NCBI GenBank assembly: GCA_021804455.1 | Contig: JAJZHT010000081.1 | Location: forward strand, 1-6,151 | Source of the DNA: Pseudomonadota bacterium | Lineage (GTDB): Bacteria > Pseudomonadota > Alphaproteobacteria > Paracaedibacterales > CAIULA01 | Length of the DNA stretch: 6,151 nt | Reading direction: 5' to 3' | Shown: one piece after another, positions 1-5,051 of the stretch | Position numbering within the stretch: the first letter of the stretch is position 1 | Layout: each line of letters begins with the position of its first letter | Notes under the pieces: model-generated | Databases searched by the model: none | What the model saw: the letters and a program-made list of their open reading frames with translations, nothing else | What the model was told of the DNA's origin: nothing | Program-made: the position numbers and the translations under genes

Positions 1-1759
1 AGGTTGAAAAGAAGAGGACAGGGCTATGGGTGCTGGCGACAATAACATCGCTGACCATATCTTCGTCTTTTATGGTCATCCCAGATCGGCCCCGTCCTCC
101 CCGTCTTTGAGACCGATAGGTTGACAGAGGCACACGCTTAATATAGCCACCGTGACTAACAGTAATAACCATATCTTCCCGTTGAATCAGATCTTCGATA
201 TCAACGGAAGAATCGCCTTCTTCAATTTGGGTACGACGGGGAGAAGAAAAGTGTTCCTTAACTTCTAACAACTCATTTTTTAAAATTTCTAAAACCCGTT
301 GACGTGACGCCAAAATTGCCAAATATTCTTGAATTTCAAGAACAATCTCTTGCAGATCAGCCGTAATCTTATCACGCTCTAATCCTGTCAGGCGGTGCAA
401 TCGTAGATCAAGAATAGCTTGTGCTTGCCCTTCACTAAGGAAATATTGTTCAGAACCGTGTGAATCCTCATCCACCAAGGCTATCAATGGCTCGACAACC
501 TTCGCATCCCAAGGTTGCCTCATCAATTCCATTTTGGCCTGATTACGGTCCGTTGCAGCACGAATAAGCGCAATAATGGGGTCAATGTTGGCCACTGCCA
601 CAGCAAACCCCAATAAAATATGGGCTTTTTCACGGGCTTTTCCTAATTCAAAACGCGTCCGTCGTAAAATGACTTCTTCACGAAAGTCAAGGAAAGCCTT
701 TAAAATCTGAACTAAAGATAATTGTTCTGGACGACCATGAACAAGGGCCAACATGTTAAAGCTGATTCCTGTTTGAAGGGGGCTGTAACGATAAAGTTGA
801 TTTAAAACAACATCCGCTACAGCATCTCTCTTAAGCTCAATAACAACTCTGACACCCTCACGGTCTGATTCATCACGAAGATCGCTAATCCCTTCAATCG
901 TTTTATCCTTAACCAATTCGGCAATCTTTTCGATCATCTTGGCTTTGTTAACCTGGAAGGGAATTTCCGTAATAATAATGGCTTCGCGATCTCCACGAAT
1001 TTTTTCAAAGTGGGTTTTTCCGCGAACAGTGATACTCCCCCGCCCTGTGCGATAGGCTTCATAAAGACCACGACGCCCAATGATGATTCCCCCCGTTGGA
1101 AAATCAGGCCCAGGAACCAGATTTAATACTTGCTGCATCGTTAAATCCGGATCATCAATCAAAGCGCAACAAGCATCCAAAACCTCGCCCAAATTATGGG
1201 TGGGAATGGAGGTTGCCATTCCAACTGCAATTCCCGTAGTTCCATTAACCAATAAATTAGGAAAGCGAGCCGGTAAAACCTTGGGTTCCGTTAAAGTTTC
1301 ATCATAGTTTGACTGGAAATCAACTGTGTCTTTATCGATATCTGATAAAAGAGTATGGGCCGCACGACTCAGGCGAGCCTCTGTATAACGTTCTGCTGCG
1401 GGTGGATCACCGTCCATAGAACCAAAGTTTCCTTGACCATCGATCAAGGGCAATCTTAAACTGAAATCTTGTGTTAAGCGCACCATGGCATCGTAAATTG
1501 CCATATTACCATGGGGATGGTATTTACCCATAACATCGCCCACTACGCGGGCCGATTTGCGATAGGGGCGATTGTAATCATTCCCGGCCTCTTTCATGGC
1601 GTACAAAATACGACGATGGACAGGCTTTAAACCATCTCTGACATCGGGCAAAGCCCGTGACACAATTACACTCATTGCATAATCGAGATAAGAGCGTTTC
1701 ATCTCCTCTTCAATGGCGACTGGCTTTGTATCAGTCAAAGAAGGACTCGAGTTTGTCAT
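1..1759 (-). CDS. gyrA: DNA gyrase subunit A, partial (C-terminal end beyond left edge)
   Basis: GyrA is the DNA-cleaving and rejoining subunit of the A2B2 gyrase, which adds negative supercoils using ATP hydrolysed by GyrB. The visible 586 codons cover the winged-helix/tower domains and the start of the C-terminal wrapping domain. Landmarks: [21 protein letters not shown] near residues 23-43, KPVHRR at 45-50, the quinolone region from HPHG at 81-84, catalytic Tyr125 (E. coli Tyr122) preceded by Arg124, and DNA-intercalating Ile177 (E. coli Ile174). The GyrA box QRRGGRG at 551-557 (bases 89-109) separates it from ParC, which lacks this box. The ATG at 1759 is chosen because the family motif begins about 20 residues later, as in E. 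coli GyrA. No strong Shine-Dalgarno precedes it. It is divergent from the small gene at 1938. Odd residues: Asn85, Met86 and Glu123 in the drug-binding region. Identification is secure. Confidence 0.97.
   Translation of the reverse strand, partial: MTNSSPSLTDTKPVAIEEEMKRSYLDYAMSVIVSRALPDVRDGLKPVHRRILYAMKEAGNDYNRPYRKSARVVGDVMGKYHPHGNMAIYDAMVRLTQDFSLRLPLIDGQGNFGSMDGDPPAAERYTEARLSRAAHTLLSDIDKDTVDFQSNYDETLTEPKVLPARFPNLLVNGTTGIAVGMATSIPTHNLGEVLDACCALIDDPDLTMQQVLNLVPGPDFPTGGIIIGRRGLYEAYRTGRGSITVRGKTHFEKIRGDREAIIITEIPFQVNKAKMIEKIAELVKDKTIEGISDLRDESDREGVRVVIELKRDAVADVVLNQLYRYSPLQTGISFNMLALVHGRPEQLSLVQILKAFLDFREEVILRRTRFELGKAREKAHILLGFAVAVANIDPIIALIRAATDRNQAKMELMRQPWDAKVVEPLIALVDEDSHGSEQYFLSEGQAQAILDLRLHRLTGLERDKITADLQEIVLEIQEYLAILASRQRVLEILKNELLEVKEHFSSPRRTQIEEGDSSVDIEDLIQREDMVITVSHGGYIKRVPLSTYRSQRRGGRGRSGMTIKDEDMVSDVIVASTHSPVLFFST
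1484..1519 (-). other. GyrA quinolone resistance-determining region with Asn85-Met86
   Basis: This segment encodes [12 protein letters not shown], aligning without gaps to E. coli HPHGDSAVYDTI (residues 78-89). E. coli Asp82 is replaced by Asn85 and Ser83 by Met86 (codon at 1502-1504), while the Asp87 equivalent (Asp90) is kept. The offset of three residues is consistent with the catalytic tyrosine and intercalating isoleucine. In known gyrases Ser83 and Asp87 hold the water-metal ion bridge to fluoroquinolones, so loss of the serine hydroxyl predicts weaker drug binding. The prediction is inference; the substitutions are read directly. Confidence 0.9.
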
Positions 1760-1802
1760 AAACACATCACTTGGTAAGTTAACACTGCTATAAAGAGAGG
1801 CC

Positions 1803-1832
1803 ATTCTAGCACTTTTTGCTGGGAAAAGGCAG
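1803..1832 (-). promoter_or_regulatory. Candidate gyrA promoter with extended -10
   Basis: On the minus strand the -10 hexamer is TAGAAT (bases 1803-1808, five of six matches to TATAAT), with TG one base upstream, giving the extended form TGCTAGAAT. A weak -35, CTGCCT (1827-1832, three of six), lies 18 bases away. Transcription would start near 1796 and give a leader of roughly 37 bases before the gyrA ATG. The -10 is good; the -35 is poor, which is typical when an extended -10 is present. Confidence 0.45.
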
Positions 1833-1848
1833 TTTTTTCACAAAATCA

Positions 1849-1864
1849 TTAACTTTTTTTTAAC
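1849..1864. promoter_or_regulatory. Candidate CtrA box (TTAA-N7-TTAAC)
   Basis: TTAA at 1849-1852 and TTAAC at 1860-1864 are separated by exactly seven bases, matching the published CtrA response-regulator consensus of alphaproteobacteria. The same bases can be read as a direct repeat of TTAACTTTTT with an 11-base period, so both halves face the same side of the helix. The site lies between the divergent gyrA and 70-codon genes, 16 bases upstream of the candidate gyrA -35. The surroundings are very AT-rich, so a chance match is a real possibility. Confidence 0.35.
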
Positions 1865-1872
1865 TTTTTCCC

Positions 1873-1902
1873 TTGATTTTTTTACCGAGAAAGCCATTTA
1901 TT
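1873..1902 (+). promoter_or_regulatory. Weak candidate promoter for the 70-codon gene
   Basis: TTGATT (1873-1878) matches four of six bases of the -35 consensus, and TTTATT (1897-1902) matches four of six of the -10, with an 18-base spacer. Transcription would start about 30 bases before the ATG at 1938. Alternatives exist in this T-rich stretch, so the position is tentative. Confidence 0.25.
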
Positions 1903-1937
1903 AAGAGTAGAGGTTTTTAATAAGGGGAGAGACAAAA

Positions 1938-2150
1938 ATGGTTACATTTGTCGGTTCCGTGGATCTGGAGTCTCAGCTGAAGGAGTGTCAGCAACAAAAG
2001 CTTCAGATTGAACAAAAAATCAAAGAAAGACCCCATTTGACGCGTGGCGTTGCGGATTTTGACCTTTATCGTATGGAAAAAGAAAAAAGTCAAATCCAGG
2101 AACGAATCACGAAAATCAACAGTATCTTATATCCCAATATTATTGCCTAG
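1938..2150 (+). CDS. Small DUF465/YdcH-like helical protein, 70 residues
   Basis: A 70-residue charged protein with no signal peptide or membrane segment. It is predicted to form two helices: residues about 9-30 (heptad-like SQLKECQQQKLQIEQKIKE), a short break around RPHLTRGVADFD, and residues about 43-64 (YRMEKEKSQIQERITKIN), ending in YPNIIA. That helix-break-helix plan, the length, and a second helix resembling the LKKxKLxLKDEI stretch of DUF465 (YdcH) proteins suggest membership of that family, whose molecular role is not established. A clear Shine-Dalgarno, AAGGGGAGA at 1922-1930, ends eight bases or so before the ATG and fixes the start. It is divergent from gyrA and convergent with the large gene ending at 2205. 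The strong ribosome binding site and coding-like helix pattern make it a real gene; the family assignment is moderate and by eye. Confidence 0.8.
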   Translation: MVTFVGSVDLESQLKECQQQKLQIEQKIKERPHLTRGVADFDLYRMEKEKSQIQERITKINSILYPNIIA

Positions 2151-2204
2151 GAAGCGTCATAAAGCCTCCATACAGGAGCCTATATTCAGCGTATCTTTCG
2201 TAGG
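2151..2204. other. Short convergent intergenic gap without a clear terminator
   Basis: Only 54 bases separate the stop of the 70-codon gene from the stop of the large minus-strand gene. The best structure is a weak imperfect hairpin (CTCC-ATACA-GGAG near 2166-2178 with a mismatch and two further pairs) and no T-run on either side. I see no convincing terminator for either gene. Confidence 0.5.
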
Positions 2205-4973
2205 TTAACCAAGATAGTCTATATAATTTAAAATTTTATGAGTAATGATCTGTTTAACCCCCTCATTAAGATTCTTTAAAGAACCTTCCTTGGCTTCTTC
2301 CTCTGCTTCATTCCTAAGTTTATCTAAGATAGCTTTCCATTCTTTTTCTTCATCCTTTGTGCGATTCAATTTATCCTGAAGTTCTTTCCACCTGGCATTG
2401 GTCTTTGCCACAGCAAAAAAGTGGGTTTGAATAAAGCCGGTGGCATATTCTTCTGTTGTTTGACTGATGCAAATTTCGGGATAATAGGGCTGCAAAGCTT
2501 GAATTAGCCGTGTTACTTTTCCTGTGGCGCATACAAACGATCCTTTCTCATTCATAGTGGCCAGCTGACCTGCTAGGCTTTTAATCCCCTCTTCCCTTTT
2601 ATCGGTCAGTTGGCTGATAAGATACCAAACTCTTACAAGAATGTCGCCAATGGTCATTTGGTTCTCACCATAGCCGTACAGCGCATTTCTAAGATTATCC
2701 TTGGCTAGGTGTTTTATGGCCTCTAAGGCACTGTGTTTTTCCTCCGGTGAAATATCAAGAAGGACTTTGGTAGGAAGATTGTTAATGGCGTTAACAATCT
2801 GTTTTTTGACTTCGTCAAAGTTTGACAAACTTAGGATAACCTGTTTTTTCAGGAATTTCAAATTAGCCGTTATAGACTCTACCACAAGGGGATCATGAAC
2901 ATTCTGGCTATACACAAAGTTTTGTGCACGGTGAGCGGCAAGAGCCTCCCGATGGGCTTGCTGTTGTGCAGCCCCTCTCCGTTCTTCTGCTTGAAACCTT
3001 GCTATGTGCTCATGATGTTGATGGTATTCCCCAAGGAAAGTTTGAATATTGTCAAATGTCGAGTTTTGAAAAACCCCATAAACCATAGAACGGTTCAAAA
3101 GAGGAATCTCCCGATTGTTTAAATAAACTTGTATAACCTGGGCAATTTTAGCCTGAGCTTCTTTATCAAAAAACCACGCATCTTTAAAAACGCGAAGTAA
3201 TTGAATCCGGTCCTCCAAAGAAAGAGGTTCCTCATCAGGACCTTGTAAGGGTGTTCTTTCACCGTTTAAGATAGTGCTAGCAAATGTTTTGATGACATAA
3301 TAAAGATGGCCTTTGTCTCTTTTATGCTGATTATAATAAGTGTTTATATGACCAAGGATATCGGGTTGTTGCCTTGTATCCTTTCGGTATCGTAGATCAT
3401 AGGTTAGGCAAGCCTGAATCAATTCATGAGGAAACCCAACCTTTGATATTAAATAATCAAATGTTTCCTTGGCGCTGCTTGTGTCTAATTTTCCGGATTG
3501 AAGAGCTTTAAAGAGTAAAGTGTTTAACGGATCCCAATTTTTGTCAAATCGTTTAAAAAGATTGATAAGAGAATCCAGTTTTGAATACGGTGGCATATTT
3601 GATACGTAAGAGGAAGCCATTTGATCCAGAACAGCTGATAAATTCATAACTCTTTTATGGTCTTCTCTGTCTTCTGATTTTTTTAAAACCCCTAAAAGAA
3701 GGTCCACGCGTTGCTCAAAAGGTATTTCGTTATTACGAACAAAAACTTCAAGGTCCCTTAATTGGATACTTTTTTGTGCATCATATAAAGGATCAGGCAG
3801 GGCAATAAAATCAAAACCATACGGTGTTTTCGTCCCGCTGTTCTCTTGGCTTTTTTCCCACTCACTCTTAGGGAAATTACGAAAACGAACTAACTGTTGA
3901 TAGAGAGAGCCATCAGCATTTCTATAAAAAAGAATATTTGACAAAAAATTGTATTGAGAAATTTTAACTGAGAGATCGGAGTTTTTGGTGTAAGTGGTCA
4001 GACTTGTAATTTTCCCTTTCCAATCTGAATCAGTCTTATCCAATAGGCTGGCAGCCAAACCTAAAGTTTTCCATTGTTGTTCCGTTATATCAAGCAGTGG
4101 CTTCTCACTTATCTTGTTCAATACTTGTTTGACAATCTTTTGAGGGTTATGGGCCACAAAAAAACCAACGAAAGGTGTGCTTTTTAGATCATTTTCGTCT
4201 ACAGTACATGAATCATACCCCTGTTGCAGAAGGTTCTGAACAACAGAAAGATGATCGGTTGGTGCCGATGGATTCTGGGATTGTTCTATCAAGTCTTCTT
4301 TTGGGATCTGAAAAAATTTCTGATCCTTACCAATGTCGCTCACTATTTTTCGTAAAGCGTCCAAATTCTCGTCAGGGTTGGCCTTACGAATTCCCCAGCA
4401 CCCTGAAAAAATTTGAATTAACGCTTTGTCAATAAAGGCCGGAAGATAAGTCAACGGGTTGGAAGAAACGTAGGGATAACTTTCTTCGTTAAGCGCGTTT
4501 TGAAGTTTATCTTGAACATACTTTTTAAGACCGTTTAAATCTTGAACAATATCCACCGCTGTTTTTGGATGCTCGGGTTTGAATCCCAACTGACTATAAA
4601 ATGTTTTCCAAGTTTGAAGGTCAGGTTTTAAAAATAATTTTTCTAAACCGCTATAATCATTTGTTAAAATAACCGTCACAAAATAGCCAACCGAAAGTTT
4701 TTGGAAATTCCCGGTGATGTTTTCATTTTTTACCTTTTCAAGGTATTCTTGGCCTGATTGCAAGGTATTGATAAATCGCAGGTCCATATCACGAAAATCT
4801 TCCCAAATCATGTGAGGGTTTCCCCACATTTCATCGTTTGAAGAATGATATATTTCGTCAGGAAGAAGAGCTTGCGAGAGAGCTTTTTTAAACGGATCCT
4901 CGGCTAAACCAGCATAGCTGGACCCAAGAGTTCCCAGAAAAAACAAAACACCGTAAAATACCGACTTTTTCAT
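2205..4973 (-). CDS. Large exported protein of unknown function, 922 residues
   Basis: I do not recognise a family. The N-terminus is a textbook Sec signal peptide: MKK, a hydrophobic core at about residues 5-17 (VFYGVLFFLGTLG), then SSYA with likely cleavage after Ala21. No further membrane segment is evident, so the mature protein should be periplasmic or secreted. The body looks mostly helical, with leucines spaced as in helical repeats. Three similar segments at 414-430, 581-598 and 619-636 (pattern N/E-x-(1,2)-P-L/F-x-x-R) hint at a degenerate alpha-solenoid. Residues 650-686 are a His/Gln/Ala/Glu-rich helix with a likely coiled coil, and 859-900 are a highly charged helix. Five cysteines are visible (192, 256, 522, 815, 834); Cys815 lies in a CATGK motif. 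The ATG at 4973 is preceded in frame, two codons upstream, by a TAG stop and has only a poor Shine-Dalgarno. Codon and base use is more AT-rich than in pyk. Gene certain, function unknown. Confidence 0.9.
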   Translation of the reverse strand: MKKSVFYGVLFFLGTLGSSYAGLAEDPFKKALSQALLPDEIYHSSNDEMWGNPHMIWEDFRDMDLRFINTLQSGQEYLEKVKNENITGNFQKLSVGYFVTVILTNDYSGLEKLFLKPDLQTWKTFYSQLGFKPEHPKTAVDIVQDLNGLKKYVQDKLQNALNEESYPYVSSNPLTYLPAFIDKALIQIFSGCWGIRKANPDENLDALRKIVSDIGKDQKFFQIPKEDLIEQSQNPSAPTDHLSVVQNLLQQGYDSCTVDENDLKSTPFVGFFVAHNPQKIVKQVLNKISEKPLLDITEQQWKTLGLAASLLDKTDSDWKGKITSLTTYTKNSDLSVKISQYNFLSNILFYRNADGSLYQQLVRFRNFPKSEWEKSQENSGTKTPYGFDFIALPDPLYDAQKSIQLRDLEVFVRNNEIPFEQRVDLLLGVLKKSEDREDHKRVMNLSAVLDQMASSYVSNMPPYSKLDSLINLFKRFDKNWDPLNTLLFKALQSGKLDTSSAKETFDYLISKVGFPHELIQACLTYDLRYRKDTRQQPDILGHINTYYNQHKRDKGHLYYVIKTFASTILNGERTPLQGPDEEPLSLEDRIQLLRVFKDAWFFDKEAQAKIAQVIQVYLNNREIPLLNRSMVYGVFQNSTFDNIQTFLGEYHQHHEHIARFQAEERRGAAQQQAHREALAAHRAQNFVYSQNVHDPLVVESITANLKFLKKQVILSLSNFDEVKKQIVNAINNLPTKVLLDISPEEKHSALEAIKHLAKDNLRNALYGYGENQMTIGDILVRVWYLISQLTDKREEGIKSLAGQLATMNEKGSFVCATGKVTRLIQALQPYYPEICISQTTEEYATGFIQTHFFAVAKTNARWKELQDKLNRTKDEEKEWKAILDKLRNEAEEEAKEGSLKNLNEGVKQIITHKILNYIDYLG
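2776..2807 (+). terminator. Terminator-like hairpin plus T-tract inside the large gene, antisense
   Basis: A perfect 10-bp stem, AGATTGTTAA (2776-2785) and TTAACAATCT (2791-2800), encloses the loop TGGCG and is followed by G and six T (2802-2807). Read on the plus strand this has the layout of an intrinsic terminator, though the stem is AT-rich. It lies within codons of the minus-strand gene encoding KQIVNAINNL. It could stop plus-strand transcripts running on from the small gene that ends at 2150, but it may simply be a coincidence of codon choice. Confidence 0.35.
4911..4973 (-). other. Signal peptide of the 922-residue protein
   Basis: Residues 1-21 have a positive n-region (MKK), a hydrophobic core rich in Phe, Leu, Val and Gly, and an S-Y-A cleavage box ending at Ala21. 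A lipoprotein signal is excluded because no cysteine follows the core. Confidence 0.88.
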
Positions 4974-4981
4974 AGATTTCT

Positions 4982-5008
4982 AAAAAAATAAAAGGAAATC
5001 TCCTTTTA
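4982..5008 (-). terminator. Probable intrinsic terminator of pyk
   Basis: On the minus strand an 8-bp perfect stem, TAAAAGGA (5001-5008) and TCCTTTTA (4989-4996), with loop GATT, is followed by a run of seven T (4982-4988). It begins 43 bases after the pyk stop codon. The stem is AT-rich, so strength is uncertain, but the hairpin plus T-run and its position downstream of pyk support termination there. The 5' arm also contains AAGGAGA, a Shine-Dalgarno-like string, about 25 bases from the next ATG and therefore too far to serve it directly. Confidence 0.6.
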
Positions 5009-5010
5009 GC

Positions 5011-5039
5011 ATACTAAATAACCCTTAAGAATAAGTAAA
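5011..5039 (-). promoter_or_regulatory. Candidate promoter for the 922-residue protein gene
   Basis: On the minus strand TTTACT (5034-5039) and TAGTAT (5011-5016) each match four of six consensus bases and are separated by 17 bases. Transcription would start near 5004, inside the 5' arm of the pyk terminator hairpin, so the new transcript would carry a roughly 30-base leader lacking an intact hairpin. The AT-rich context makes this a moderate guess. Confidence 0.35.
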
Positions 5040-5051
5040 AAATAAAAACTG

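Noticed and set aside
1080..1307. Plus-strand open frame of 75 codons
   Set aside because: It is antisense to well-conserved gyrA codons, with no ribosome binding site and no recognisable product.
2163..2182. Bidirectional terminator between the convergent genes
   Set aside because: The stem has only four contiguous pairs plus a mismatch, and no T-run follows on either strand.
2272..2283. Perfect 12-base palindrome TTCTTTAAAGAA
   Set aside because: It is AT-rich, lies within coding sequence, and has no neighbouring copies or promoter; chance is the simplest explanation.
2701..3122. Two plus-strand open frames (65 and 75 codons)
   Set aside because: Both are antisense to the large exported-protein gene, lack ribosome binding sites and have irregular, Cys/Phe-rich translations typical of shadow frames. 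The first also contains the hairpin at 2776-2807.
4175..4435. Plus-strand open frame of 86 codons
   Set aside because: Antisense to the large gene, with no start context or family resemblance.
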